Source of the DNA: Isoetes taiwanensis | Taxonomy: Eukaryota > Streptophyta > Lycopodiopsida > Isoetales > Isoetaceae | Length of the DNA stretch: 64,000 nucleotides | Direction of reading: 5' to 3' | Assembly: GCA_021234155.1 (NCBI GenBank) | Contig: JAJEKV010000074.1 | Span: forward strand, 2,858,877-2,922,876 | Shown here: positions 44,372 through 56,952 of the stretch, piece by piece | Numbering within the stretch: position 1 is the first letter of the stretch | How the letters are laid out: every line of letters starts with the position of its first letter | The notes under the pieces: model-generated | The model's database searches: none | Told to the model about the DNA's origin: nothing | What the model saw: the letters and a program-made list of their open reading frames with translations, nothing else | Translations under genes and position numbers: made by a program

Positions 44372-46975
44372 AGGGGGTTTAAGGGGGAATTTAATTTTAA
44401 ACATGTTTAATGTAATGGTTTGTGTTAATTAATGTTAATAGTAGTTATGTTGGTTGTTAGACTAGAAAACATTTTCGGCCCTTCGGGCCCCAAAAGAAAC
44501 AAACATAGATAAACTCTGAGGTAAACAAAAAATCAAAATCAAAATAAAATAAAAGTACAAAATGAATGTATTGCAAACTATATATTTTAAATTGCATAAT
44601 TTATACTCCGAATACCCTACTTTGATTAATGGAGGTACTAAAAATCCTGCTAATCAATGTTTTTTAAGATGTTTGGAGAAGATATTGAAGTTATCTCAAT
44701 TGCTGTGAAGTCTTTCTTGAATATCAACATACCAGAATAGAGTAACTCATGGAATAGCAGATCTTTCTTTATGGAATAAGCAACACTTGTAAACAAAATG
44801 AAGCATGCATGTAGTCAACTTACTCAAAATTTAAGGAACTTGGTAGCCAGAACTAAGTAGTAATGGATATGATAAAATAAGTGCATAGCATGACATCATT
44901 GCAGAACATGGCAGTTAAACCTGAAGATATGTTTTGCAGCAACCAAGATATCTTCTCTCCATTCTCAAGTTTTCTCTAATGAAGCACCGACACTACAGCT
45001 TCCAAATATACAGCTTCCAAATTTTGCTATAAATGCTCTCATTATTCCAGTTACATAGGCCTCAAAATCCATATATTTGTGCCAGTTGAATATGACATAA
45101 ACTGGAGGAGCGACTTCTTGCGTGTTCCTATAATGCACCAAAGACACATTTTACGAAAAAAGAAAGCTGGATGAACACATACATGATGGAAAAGAATTTT
45201 CGGTGATGGCAAGAATTGCCCTTCCTTGCTTGTGCACGCTCTCGCTTTCGCAGTGCAATATAATCTGCAAGCCAGTAACAATGATATATTAGATGAACAA
45301 TAAAGGAAAAGATACAATATGAATATGAGTTTCATAGTTGTTTGGATTCTGAGATAATGTAAGTTGTTTTCAATATCTCAAATGGGCAAAGCCATTTTCT
45401 AGAAAGACAGCCCGTACTTTACAGCTTCTCTAAATAGATTTTCCATTCTGGATATTGGAGTGCTTGCATGTCTCCAATCTCATTAGCATATAAAGTTTAA
45501 CCAATATACAGATTCATGTCATACATGAGAAGTGTTCTGTAACTTATGGAATGCCTTGCTTCTGTACATATAAGCGTATAGATTTGCAATAGAAACTTTG
45601 TATGCGCATTGCAATGTTACCACGAGAAATGCCACTCACGGGGAAATAGGTAAGATATGGCTGAAAAGTTGTAAATGTGAGAATCCTTTTCCAATGAATT
45701 GTGAGTTGTCCATCGGGATAATTCCCATTGATGGAAATCAGAAGCAAACAGATCATCATTTCTTCCTTCTGTCCATGCCTGCAAGATGGAAATGCTCTAA
45801 TGCAAGATGGAAAGTCCACAAATGCCTATGACCTAATAGAAAAATGCAGTTGATTGTACTAGGATTTAATAGAATTTGTCTAGCAAGAAAAGTATAAGCT
45901 CATACTCACCTCGGTCCCGATTCCAGAAAAAAGCGAGCGACAATTTGGTCGCAACAAAGAGTCTTTGATGGCCCACACCGGCAACCACCATATTTCGCCT
46001 CTGTTTGGCGGCTCCATCATTCGCCTGGTAAGCACCAACTTCCAGAAGCATAGTTGTAGACATAACCTTGAGGTATCACATAGCCATTTGGAGCATAGTA
46101 AACATCACCTTCCATAGTACGCTCCTGTGCTGTGTTTCCATTTCTTGATTGTGGATCACTGTTTCGTGAGGATACGTCCTGATGCAAAAAGCGGATTCAA
46201 TGACACGCATAGACAGCATATAACGGTTATTGAAGCACAAACCTGAGTAGAGACAGTAGTTCCAGCAGACGTAGCATTCGAATCAACGTTGAGAGTCTGC
46301 AACAACTGTCGAACCTCTAACCATCCCTTAAGGAAATGAAAAAAGTTTATGTTAAGCACAACAAAAGATACGTTCCACAGGCTGCGAAGAAGAGGAAGCC
46401 ATTGTAACTCTAGAAGCCAAATATCGTCCAGTATGCTCAACCGGATTCTGTCATACTCCACTTCAAGTACTGAAATGATTACTCTATTGACGAAGATACA
46501 TGTCTTGAGAAATTCTACCAAAGAACTGGCCGTAGCAATGGCACTGTTCAATTTCCTATGCGTTTTTGCTTTCATCAGCTTCTGAATCTAAATGCTAGAT
46601 CTTCAAGCCGAATGTCAAATCTTGAAGCCTATTCTTGAAGCCGAATGCTGAATCTTGAAGCATGTTCGAACCTGCAGCATTGTATTGCTTTCGATTCTTG
46701 CCTTCTTTCTTCCTAACCCTAAAATAACCCTAAAACATGATGGCACGATGCTTGCATGCAAAACTCTGAAAATGGCAACTAAAATAAAAAGAGGGCTTTT
46801 GTTGTGAGCCCTTGGATGTTAGACCATTGAAAAAAAAAAACTAAATCAACGACTAAGAAATGGTGCACTCTAGATGTACGCATTAGTACATCCATTCGAA
46901 TACGCCATGAAATCTTAGGAAAACCTTTGTGAAAAGCGTACAAAAACACAAAGAAAACCCCCTGTTATTATGCTA
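44372..46975. mobile_element. Rest of the first insertion in unit 3
   Basis: Absent from units 1 and 2, where the corresponding site is continuous (about 21138 and 28869). It begins with G-rich 'aaaagggggtttaagggggaa' like words and a small hairpin GGCCC-TTC-GGGCC (44477-44489). It carries minus-strand spliced gene pieces (about 45960-46326). No matched ends were found, so this may be a rearranged or gene-capturing element. Confidence 0.5.
45960..46326 (-). pseudogene. Fragment of a host gene, two exons, possibly an ECT/YTH-type N-terminus
   Basis: Minus strand: exon 46326-46243 reads VRQLLQTLNVDSNATSAG and ends at a CAG/GTTTGT donor. The intron runs to TTTTTGCATCAG. The next exon starts at 46178 and reads DVSSRNSDPQSRNGNTAQER, then YYAPNGYVIPQGYVYNY, before a stop near 46020. 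The splice sites and low-complexity N-terminal style look like a real nuclear gene, not a transposon. The LLQ.L..DS start and tyrosine-rich ...YY.PNGY part loosely recall plant YTH-domain (ECT) proteins. The YTH domain itself is missing. The identification is tentative. Confidence 0.35.
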
Positions 46976-47755
46976 CATATTCATTACTTTGTTTGTGATT
47001 TTTAAGCTTGTCCAATAAGTTTCGATTCTGTTGTTTCTCATATTCATTATTTTGTTTATTCCAGACACCCATCAAATTTATATAGAAGATATTTTGGAAG
47101 GTAGGATACAGACTGGTTTCTTTCCTTACTTTTTCTGTTAATGTGTTTTGTATTTATATAAGGATTTGAATCTTTATGTGACTCAAACCGGATATCTTAT
47201 ATGAGTTTAATTAAAATCCAGTTATTTATTGAAGTATTTTTTCGGCATTTTGACTATCATGCTACTTTTGATTCCTTGTTTAATTGATCTTGTTTTACTA
47301 CAGGTTTAGCTACTTTGTTTATGTTATTGTTGCTGCCATGATATGATTTTGAGAGGCAGCACTAATGAAATGTAGCGGGATATGACGTCTTTTTAAAGGT
47401 ACCACTTGAATTGCATGGTTGTTGCATGCATATTTAATCATCTAATTAGTCTTTCCTTGTACGTCTTTATTCACATGGCTACTACTTTATATTCAAGATA
47501 GACCTAAGTATTGGATTGTACGCCCTATTCAAGCTTTGAAATGGATCTAAATGCACCATTTCCAGAACTGCAAATAGTAGATTTTAGTTCTCAAAGCCTT
47601 TGACCATTGCTATTTGCCATTGCTAAAAGGAAAGAAAGCTTGCCTGGCTGTTCAGTTTCCATTAAGTGTGCTAGTTACATTGTAATCTCTCTTGTTGACA
47701 TAAGATAAGCTATTTTTGCCTTATAATGTTGCCATTTTACTATTTGCAGATTGCA

Positions 47756-48672
47756 ATGGAGGAAAAGATTACATTTGTTGTCATTGAAAGGCTTGATGCA
47801 GACCCTATAACCGTGTATGTTGGTACATTTGTTAGAATGCAGCCATCGTTGAGGGGTTCCTTTACAATTAAAAGATCCCGATTGAATGATGTGAAAGCTC
47901 ATTGGAAAGGCAAGGTTAAGCAAATTCATAAGCATGGGAGACATGTACAACTTCTAGTTCAACGTCTTTACTGCCCTTGTGATTTAACAAAGTACAAGAA
48001 TGATAGAGTACGTGGTTTTCCAAAGATGCAACCAAACTGTAAGTTCTTTTCAGATATTATTCATTTTTTTCTGTTGTATTGAAGTAGATATTTGTTCTAC
48101 TATTTTCTTTAGTACGTTCCACGGGACCTTTGCTAATTCTATTTTTTCCCTAATTTTTTTCTCTAGGGTTGTGCCTATCAGACCAAGAAGACTTGGTAAG
48201 TGCTGAAAGCATAACAGGTGTATTTCATGCTTTCCATTTTGATCTTGGTTCTATCATTTTTGAAGGCGAGAACTCAGTTGAGTTACGCAATAAATCAATT
48301 TGGTTTTGGAATCACATTTTCTATCCAAAGCTTAAAAAGATAGTGGAAATCCCTCTTCCTAACCTTGCTGAAATGACTTCTCTACCAAACCATTGTACGA
48401 TGTTGTTGTTATCACAAAAGAAGTTGTGGACCGAGATTCGTGTTGCTTTGAAAGAGCGATCTAGTGTATGTGGCCATGTAAAAGTTGACATGGCAATTGA
48501 CATTTTTGTTTCCTTATTCAGCTCAGTCACTTCTGTGAAGAAGACACCCAAAATGCTAACAATATCAAATATATCTAATGAGATATTAGATACGCTACTT
48601 CCTGAGAAGTGGAGGTCTAGGCTTCATGACAGAGGTGCAGATCATATTGAATGCAAGATCAGTTGCAATACA
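47756..48672 (+). pseudogene. Unit 3 plus-strand gene (family P), 5' part, cut by an element
   Basis: The best preserved copy of the main exons. The first exon (47756 to about 48042) reads MEEKITFVVIERLDADPITV and KAHWKGKVKQIHKHGRHVQL. The second (from about 48167) is open because the TAA of units 1 and 2 is GAA here, giving CLSDQEDLVSAESITGVF onward. It is interrupted at 48672 by the 8.3-kb element. The remaining C-terminal part is at 56974-57197. Before that insertion this unit may have encoded the whole protein. Confidence 0.72.
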
Positions 48673-48693
48673 CATTAGAGAAAAAATGGGGTC
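48673..48693. repeat. Left terminal inverted repeat of the 8.3-kb element
   Basis: Pairs with 56953-56973 at 19 of 21 positions, with differences at the eighth and fourteenth bases. Confidence 0.85.
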
Positions 48694-48950
48694 ATCTTGC
48701 ATCCCCTTCAAAAATTCGAAAATTCCACATCAGCTTTTCCTTTCCTCCAATAGGAAGCAAGTTGTGTGTTAAAAAGGCATGTCAACGTGGCACCAAATCC
48801 ACTAAAAAATCTCGTATGAGATACATCTAAAATTCAGAAAGATACTTAGATTTGAAACATGCCCTTTTCGAGCCTCCTTCATTCATTATTTGGGAAAACT
48901 AAAACCTAGGAAAACTAAAACCTAGGCCAGGTAATCTCGAAACCCTAAAC

Positions 48951-49896
48951 ATGAAAATTTTGAGAGAGGTTTTCGTAGCTGCACAAGAGGTTTGGGGTTG
49001 GGATCGGGTTCGTCTAGGCAGCATCGATTATTCACAGGGCAGCATCGAAATTGTTCAGAAGAGAGCGGTTTGGTTTAGAGTTCTTTGCAACAGAGGTGAG
49101 CTCGATCACATGGGTTTCTTATGTAATCTGGAATTGATTTATTTTTTTGTGTTGCGGATGTCTAGGTGCGGAGCAAAGGCAGTTTTTTGCGCAATAAGAA
49201 GAATCTTTGAAGATGAATGGGAAGAGCTTAATGTCTCAATTGGATCTTGGGTGACTATGATGCCCAAAACCTCTGGTTATCATGGTGTGCCAAAGCGTAA
49301 AATAAATGATTGTTCAGCTCATTGGAAGGGGCGTGTGAAAGCATTCATATTTGGTCCTGGTTGTAAGACGGTAATGGAAATTCTTGTGGAGCATGCATAC
49401 GATTCAGCCGCTATGGCAAAGGAAGACATTGCAAAGAAATCCTCTTTTCCTTCACTTGCTTGTGCTTGCATTTGCTCTTGAGATTTTACGGATGTTGTTT
49501 CAGCCAAGAGTATCACAGTGTGATTGAAGTTTACCATTTCAAAATAGGTCAATTGCTATTTGGAGACTCTTCTAGGAGGAGCTTGAGAGATAGGGGCATA
49601 TGGTTTCATACTTTCCATTATAGTTTATCTTTGAAAGGAGTAGGAAAGCTAGCAGAAATTGATCTACCAGCTTTGACAACAATGGCAAGTGAGTTCTTCG
49701 ATCGAGAAATTGCTAGCGCCTATCAAAAGCGATTAGGAAGGGAAGTTTATAGAAACCTCGGGGGAGCGGAGGAGTTAGATGTGCATTTAAATTATTTTTG
49801 CCAATCAATGTATTTTCTTGTTTGTTTCAATTTGAGGAGGCTATTACGGTTGCTCCACAAAACATATCTGATCCGTGGCGTTCCTCTTTCGGCTTA
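48951..49896 (+). CDS. Family P gene of the 8.3-kb element, multi-exon, function unknown
   Basis: Exon 1 begins at ATG 48951 (MKILREVFVAAQEVWGWDRV) and reaches a CAGAG/GTGAGC donor at 49096. An AAAGGCAG acceptor at 49182 restores the frame to give VFCAIRRIFEDEWEELNVSI, then AHWKGRVKAFIFGPG. A third coding block follows TGTTGTTTCAG (49503) with VIEVYHFKIGQLLFGD, RDRGIWFHTFHYSL and LPALTTMASEFFDREI, ending at 49895. The donor of the second intron is not clear. AHWKGRV, the V.HF..G..LF stretch and the IWF..F block align with the array gene at 21917, so these are paralogues. A BAH-like fold is possible but unproven. The gene lies 278 bp from the element end and may act with the transposase. Confidence 0.65.
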
Positions 49897-49989
49897 GAAA
49901 AAATATTTCTTTGGCAAATGGAAGCGAAGGGAGCGAAGCGGGAGAGCGACTTCTTGAATGTGCACCTTCAACAAATACATTTATGTTAG

Positions 49990-50960
49990 GTCTGATTTCT
50001 TCTTTCAAAGATTGTAGATGGTACATACTTATAGCTCACTATTTTGCGGTATAGATTGCCTAAGCGGCTTTTATATGTTAACTTTTATGTTGAGAGGAGG
50101 AAACTTCGTGAAGGAGAAAGGCCATTGGCGGTGGAGAAGCGATGAAGACCATGGTAATAGCTCGCCACTTATGGAACTGATTATTTCTTTGTGGTAATTT
50201 TTCTAAGAGGGTGTTAAATGTGGAAGAGAATTGGTCTCTACATGAATGTAGAGAATATCTCAACACTTTCAAAATGTATAATGACTTCCAATTTTTTTAC
50301 GGATGATAGAAAGATTGGATATCGCAGAGAGAAGTGCTCTGTTCTATGTAAGGATTGTAAACCTCCACGAAATTTAAGTATAAAGATGGTAGAAGTATAG
50401 GAAAAAAAAACAAAAATGAGATCTTCTGGTTTGTCAGGTTCAATTCCTGATGCCTCGCTTAGCTTCCTCGATTACTTCTTTTCAGAGTTAGGGCTTTGAT
50501 TTTCTTTTGGCTGGAGCGGATAATACACTTATGATCCAGGTGGCAAATTGGAGTTAATTTGGAGTTTTGATTTCTGGAATGAATGCAGCTAATGTCTGAC
50601 CATGTTTTGCAGCCTGAGTTGAGATGATGTTCTCATCTTCATAGAGTTTTGTAGGGTCCCTGCTGCACAAGAATTGTGCAGTTATCGTAATGATTCGAGT
50701 GATCGATTTCAAGACAATTACTGCTTCCAGGTAATTCAGAAATACTTCTAATTTGTTTATAGATCCGGGCACATAGATTTTTCCACACTTTTGCACTGTT
50801 TTTTTTTTCTCCTTTTGCCATGTCAAGTGTTCTGACCAAGGCATTGTGGCATGAAGCTTTTTTCTGAAGCAGACAAATGTTTGTATTGCTTTGGTGAAAT
50901 TATGCTGAAAGTGTGCAGAGAACTTGGTTCCCATTCTGCATAGCACATTGGTACTTCTTC
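49990..50960. other. Region after the family P gene
   Basis: At 50040-50150 there are short stretches in family P style (a plus-strand reading like RRKLREGERPLAVEKR), suggesting the C-terminal part of the gene in another exon. 'aatgtagagaatatctcaac' near 50244 and beyond shows no supported gene. Confidence 0.35.
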
Positions 50961-50979
50961 CAAAATTGTACAAAGTATG

Positions 50980-51075
50980 GAAGTGTGTTCAAAGTATGCA
51001 GATTGTCCACTTGTATGTGTTCAAAGTATGCAGTTCAAAGTATGCAGATCAGTGTTCAAAGTATGCAGGTTCTCC
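50980..51075. repeat. Short tandem repeat with TTCAAAGTATGCAG
   Basis: TTCAAAGTATGCAG occurs four times at irregular spacing between 50988 and 51070. Confidence 0.8.
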
Positions 51076-51534
51076 AGTTGAATTCTGAAGGAAAGATTGT
51101 GCTTCTTGTATCACCTTGTATTCCCATTCTGCTTCCCTTGTTAATCACAACAATGAAAAAGTGAGCTCATGCATTTATATTTTTGAGTTTGTGTCTATGC
51201 ATCTTTAGTCAAGTCGAAAGTTGACACCATTCATAAGGCCATTTTCTCCATGTTTTGCATTGCTTGCACCCAAATACCTTTGATATTTGACCTCACAATT
51301 AATTTAGAAAATATCGTTCAATCTTATTAAGCAGTTCTTTCGTTTGTATTAAGTAGACAACATCTTGGTATGTAAGTTAAACTGAAGATCTAGAGAAGAT
51401 GGATCAACAGTTCTGTTCTTTTGTATGACAATTTATTTCGATAGAGAAGATGCAAGGAAGCTTCTATAGTAGTTCTTTCATTTGTATTAAGTACACAACA
51501 TTGGTGGGATCCAGGAACTTAGAAAATTTGTAGG

Positions 51535-51700
51535 GGCAATTGTCTACAACATTTTTAGGGGCATTGGGAAATAACAACCATTGAAAAGCATTTGAAGGGG
51601 CATTGGGAAATCAAGAACATAAAAATTGAAGGGGCATTGGGAAATAACAAACATTGAAGAACATTTGAGGGGCATTGGGAAATCACAACGTATGGCAAAT
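51535..51700. repeat. Minisatellite with GGGGCATTGGGAAAT
   Basis: Four to five units of about 40-48 bp, each with 'aggggcattgggaaat' followed by 'aacaaccattgaa' or a variant. Confidence 0.82.
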
Positions 51701-52169
51701 AACTAAGGGGGGTTAACATCATACTATGGCAAATAACTAACTATGGTGTATATTACTAATTTCCTAAGGTTAAATGTTTCCTATGGTGGATGACAAAATG
51801 TTCATGGGATAGGTCCTTTTTATGTGGGATAGCTCGTAGGTCCTTTTTATGTCCTATAATTCCAGGCAACCATTGCATTCCAAAGACATTTCACTAGAAA
51901 TGTTATTGTACTTGGCTTAGGGCCACCATGTTTTCTCTTTGTGTAAAGGATGTCCAACCATTTTAGTTTTCGCCACCATAAAGGTCTGCAGCAATTCATA
52001 TCCTCAATTTGCAATCACAAACAAGTCTTCCCCAATCAACGCTTATAACTTTGAAAACGTGAGGTAAGGTTCTCTAAGATTAAAAACTACAGTGCATGGT
52101 CTAATGGAGCTAAGACAAAATGGAACTCATAGGCAATGGAAATATTCATATGTTATGGAAGAAACATAT

Positions 52170-52325
52170 GGCATGATCATGGGATATCAGATCATGGGAT
52201 GACAAAATGATCATGGGATGACAAAATGATCATGACAAAAAGGATCATACCTCATGATCATGGGATGCCGAAAATTTCGGGGATAGCGAAATTATGGGAC
52301 GGCGAAATTATGGGACTACGAAATC
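52170..52325. repeat. Short tandem repeats GATCATGGGATGACAAAAT and GGCGAAATTATGGGAC
   Basis: The first word is repeated about three times with variants at 52185-52270. A second set (gcgaaattatgggacggcga) follows at 52280-52325. The two may have one origin. Confidence 0.75.
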
Positions 52326-52729
52326 ACTTTATATTGAGTGCAAGGCTTGCGTTGCTTCCTATTCGACTTCATCCTTCCTTCCCCTCGGCTTCTTTTCCTC
52401 CACAGCAAACAAATGGCGGGACCAAGGTTGCGCAGAAGGGCTTCAGGCGAGAATCATCATCTTCCGACCATCCGGGCATGGAGATGACTTTAAATGGCGA
52501 CCTTTAGGCTATTACGAGGTGAATCATTTGAAAGAGCAAGGAGCAAGTGTTAGTGAAAAAGTTCAAAGCGGCTTGATCGGGTGAATCCGAAAGTGATCAA
52601 CGTCTTCTACGGATGGACATGGAGGCGGATGGCATCCTCCGCCGAGTCCATCTTGGATGCCCCCTCCGGGCTATAACATGCAAAGATAATCATTGCGCAG
52701 ATATGGGAGTTTAATTTGTGTTTTGATGT

Positions 52730-53070
52730 TTCTTAAAAAATAGGTGTAAAAACGTGTAGGGCTTTTGCATGCAAGTGTTTTCTTGTAAAAGCAGGTCTTC
52801 CAACTTAATGTAGTAGGCTATGTATGGTAATTTCGTAAGAACCCAGTTGAGGAAGAGTGCAAGGCTTATGCATGCACTTTTTTTTTGTAAAAACAGGGCT
52901 TCCAATATAATATAATAGGCTATGTATTGTATCTTTTTTGTAAGATCCGGACTCACAAGAGTGCAAGGCTTATGCATGCCACGACTTTTTGTAAAACATG
53001 CTTCCAATATAATATAATAGACTACTATGTATGGTATTTTTTACGTAAAAGCCAGATTCACAATGTATTG
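52730..53070. repeat. Tandem repeat, period about 110 bp, three copies
   Basis: Each copy has 'gtgcaaggcttatgcatgc' or a variant, a T-run with 'ttgtaaaaacagggcttcca' and 'ataataggctatgtat'. It lies between the two converging genes, in the terminal third of the spacer. Confidence 0.82.
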
Positions 53071-53841
53071 TATCATTCTGTGTAAACTTCAGGATTTACA
53101 AGCTCATATTTATCTATCAAATTTAGTATCACAAATGCTCATAAAAAGTTCATAAAAGGCACAACTTTCCCTCAAGTTCTAAGCTTCAAATTCTTTCAAA
53201 TTCTTTCCACTATGAGAAAAGAAAAGAAAATTATTTGTTTTTTGTGAAGGGCAAAAGAGACGTTTAAATTGAAGGTGGAGCAAGTTTGTGATGTCAATGT
53301 GTAATGCGGCGGGTCACATAAGACTTCGAAGACATCAATGGCTTCAAAATTTTTAAACCCGATACAATTAGCGTGCCAAGCACTAAAACGCACATTCAAG
53401 CACACTAAGCACTAAGCTTGAAATTAACGAGGGCACACCAAGCCAACACGCACACTATGCACTAAGCTTCAAATTCTTTCAAATTCTTCCAAATTCTTTC
53501 CATATATATTACAGACCTCTATATATCATATATTACAAGAACTTTATACTTCTAATCAACAATTTAAGCCCTGTTAATCAGCGTGCCATGCCTTCGAACA
53601 CGCACATCCTTGCTTCTTTACTATCTCTGCAAAAATGTACCAGCGTGTTAAGTCTTCTATATTTTTGCAAATATACTTTACTCTGCTATGTCATTACACT
53701 TTCAATCAGCAACTAAAGTAAATTCAAACTCAAACTAACAAGTGCTTACCCATTGAAGGTGTTGGCATGATCAGAATAATGGAAGAGAGTATTTGCTTCC
53801 AATCCTTCGTCGTTTCCTTCTCCATTCTATCATCTTTGTTG

Positions 53842-56432
53842 TTAGCTTGAATTTCTCCAAGCTCTTTGTCTTCGTTTCTTCATAGCTTCTGCAAGTGCAT
53901 TATGAACTATTGGAGATGCGCGCCTTGCCAAATTCTCCTCGTGTCTATAAGCACTCCTCGATAAAACCATTGTCCCATTTGCGGCAATGGATTGGATTGA
54001 CGAGAATCATAGCCTCCACCGCGCTGAGTTTTCGATTGAAAGCCATCTTAGCTTTGCTTGTGCGACTTTTCCATGCCTTGGGTGTTCCATATGGCTAAGC
54101 TTCCACATTTATCCGCAAACCAAGGTCCATGAGCATAAATTATATGTATGTAATCGCGTAACCGCTTTCTCCCCATGCATCAATGTATGCCTTTGTGAAT
54201 GCATTAAGCGTCACTTTCGAAAATTCTGCTTGTCCTCTGCTGTAAAATAGCTCTTTTGTAGCAGCACGTTTAGGTCGGACAAAGTATTCCATGCAATCCG
54301 TTTTCTTGTGGATGCATTGTTGGTCTTGTCTAATTCTGCATCTATCAACTTCTTACCAAAATCATACAAGCCTTTCTTATCATCACTTTGACATAAAGCG
54401 GCTTTGCCTTCTCACCTCAATGGATACCTTTGCTGGAATAGAACTTCTTCCATTAGCTGACCTTTTGGTGTCTACTTCTAATGTAACACATCCGCCATGT
54501 AAACCAGCAGCGGATAAAACTTTCTCAATACGCTCGATTCCTTGTTTTCGTTCTTTCTCATCCCTAATGTTCCAAACAAATAATTCTGAATGAAAAATCA
54601 TTTTTTCAACTATCCTAACTAAAGCATGAAGTGTACAAAAATGTACCCTGTCCAATGGAATTGGTAGTATTGGCCTGAATTCTGTATCTTTTGTATGCCG
54701 AGTAGGTGGAAGACCTTGGTCACACCTCAAAGTACTTTTTGCACGACCAATGCTTGTGTCTTTCAATGTCTCGCAGCAATATAAGCACATCTTGGTAGTC
54801 TTTGCCCCTGAGGAAGCAATTCCATACATGGCCTTCTCTGTTTTCAGATCGGAAGCCATATGGAAGTTAACACAAAATGACTCAAACCCTTCAACAATCA
54901 ATTTCTCACCATGGTTATAGCTGTCAATTAGCGTGGGAATGTTCGTTTGATCAAACACCCACTTTAACACTTCAAAATTCTCCTTTCGAACTTGGAAAAG
55001 CCCTAACCACCACGTATGGTCTTCCGATTGGACGGAAAACCAATCAGCCTCTCTCTTTTTTTTCTTCTTCAACATCTTTTGCTTTTCATAATCGGGGGAG
55101 AATGCCATGTTCATTAACGTCAATGATACTCTCTCATACTTGACTTTGTGTGTAAGCTCCATTTCATCAAGCTTCAAGCACACTTGCAGCTGCCCATCAA
55201 CATCATCCTCATGTAAATTGTAAAACACCACCATAAATTTCAAGACATTTTCAAGGTCAAACCATAAGTTATTTCTTTCATTAAGACTGATCATAGCGAG
55301 AATTATTAGTCTTATCATTACCTTTTCTAGATCTAGTACTCTTACCATTTTTTGATCTAGTTGTCTTACATTACCTATTTGAGGTCCTTCCATTTCGCTT
55401 GAGATCGGTGGACTACAATTTATGGAGTGCATTCCTCCTAAAATTTCTCCGATCATAATGTTCCTTCTTGTTCTTACTTTACTCACATAATGTGGCCTTG
55501 GAACAATTACTTTATTGGTTCCAAATGTTTTTAATGCATCATAAAATGGCTTGCATAGCAATCTATAAGCTGCATTGCTTATTCAGCCGAATCACAAATA
55601 CTTTGCACCTTGTCAACATCTATTGTAGAGCATACTTCACTAATAACCATGTTAATAACGGACTTTCTTAAGTCATTGTTTCTGGTGCATTTAGCATCGC
55701 TAAAATCTCCTCCTTTGAAGCAATGCTCCTTACAATTTTACCAACATTATCTATTACACCATCATTGCTTTTCTTTGTCTCCAATACTTGCTTGATGGCA
55801 TATATTCTCCTCGATAAGCCCCACATCGAATATTTAACTCATTGATTGGCTTCACCTTCCTCTTCCTTTCTCTAAGCCCAAAAAGCTGCTTTTTTTTTTA
55901 ATCTATCTAACCTCCTTTCGGCAAAGATGGACACTGTGCCTTATTTTGCTTAGCATTATTTGCTGCTGAATTCTGTCATTCTCTGCTTGTTTGACAACAG
56001 TCTCTAGCATTCCAACATCTTGTTCCAATTGTAAAGCTCTCTTTTTCAATTGATGAATTAACTTTTCCTTTTCTTCAATTTCCTTTTTCAAATTACAAGA
56101 CTCCACTTCTTTCTGCTGCAAAGAATATGAAAGTCTATTAATGTGAATGGTCAATTCCATGTTATGGAATGCCATGCTCGCCTTGATAGCCAAGTAGCCC
56201 TGCCCGCCCTTCACACCGCAGAATTTGACAAGCCACGTTAAACAAGTGAAATCGGGGATGCTTTCTGTCGAGGATTTCGTGGGTACAGTTCTCCTACAGT
56301 CCAAATGTCATAATTTTTAGCTCCACTCATTCGCAAAGCATTCAAATCGATCTTCTTTCCTTGCTGCCCAGCTGTAGAAGTGCTTGCTTTTCCATATTCT
56401 GCTGAAGGAAGGACAATTCTAAGTTGAACCAT
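53842..56432 (-). pseudogene. Family M gene: coiled coil plus DDE-like transposase, frame-broken
   Basis: Minus strand from ATG 56432. The N-terminal block (MVQLRIVLPSAEYGK, YDIWTVGELYPRNPRQ) is homologous to the array's minus-strand gene. After a frame change near 56290 come YLAIKASMAFHNMEL and a strong coiled coil (KKEIEEKEKLIHQLKKRALQ, about 56100-56000). A linker (about 55890-55570) has frame changes. A 392-codon open block (55561-54383) contains a central region with WWLGLFQVRKENFEVLKW, FHMASDLKTEKAMYG and CLYC, then DRVHFCTLHALVRI. After another break near 54380 it continues to about 54000 with YAHGPWFADK and WNTQGMEKSH, and ends near 53842 with a basic tail. D in DLKT, D/H in DRVH and E in GMEKSH are candidate catalytic residues. 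Related motif series are known to me only from unclassified animal transposase-like proteins. Confidence 0.6.
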
Positions 56433-56952
56433 GGTAAGAACAGGCCAAAAATCTTACAATTGGGATCCATCACTGTTATATATCTGATGATGTGTGGGAA
56501 ATTTGAATTCAAATCTTAGGGCTCAAAACATATTCAAAAATTCAAATTCTTGTGTGTGGGAAATGAAATTCAAACTTAGAGATCAATCCCCAAACTAGAA
56601 CCGGAGGGCAAATCTGACTTACGTAGAGAATGATACCTGGAGAAAAATAACTGCATTCCTTGGATCACGAACCTTTGTATCTTGGTAGCAATAAATTCGA
56701 AGGCAAAGGGGAGCCTGAATCTGCAACACGAATGCACAATCTAAGCACACGAGCAGGAAGGGTTTCGTTCTTCGTGAGAATTTCCCGTGGATTTGCTTAA
56801 GGATTTTTATGTGGTAACGTGGCAAAAATACATTGGACATATAGATATCCCCAAATTCGAATTAATTTTGGTTGCCCCTCGAAAACACCAACTAAAAAAA
56901 AAGTAAGATGAGGTAAAAATAAAATAAGTCATTTCTTATGGGGACACCACGA
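56433..56952. other. Right subterminal region of the 8.3-kb element
   Basis: About 520 bp of probable promoter and terminal DNA for the minus-strand gene. It contains direct repeats around 'gtgtgggaaatttgaattca' (56492 and 56555). No open frame with support. Confidence 0.45.

Noticed and set aside
44978-45335. Minus-strand frames of 60-94 codons in the first unit 3 insert
   Set aside because: They do not connect to the spliced exons at 45960-46326 by convincing splice sites and show no family motif.
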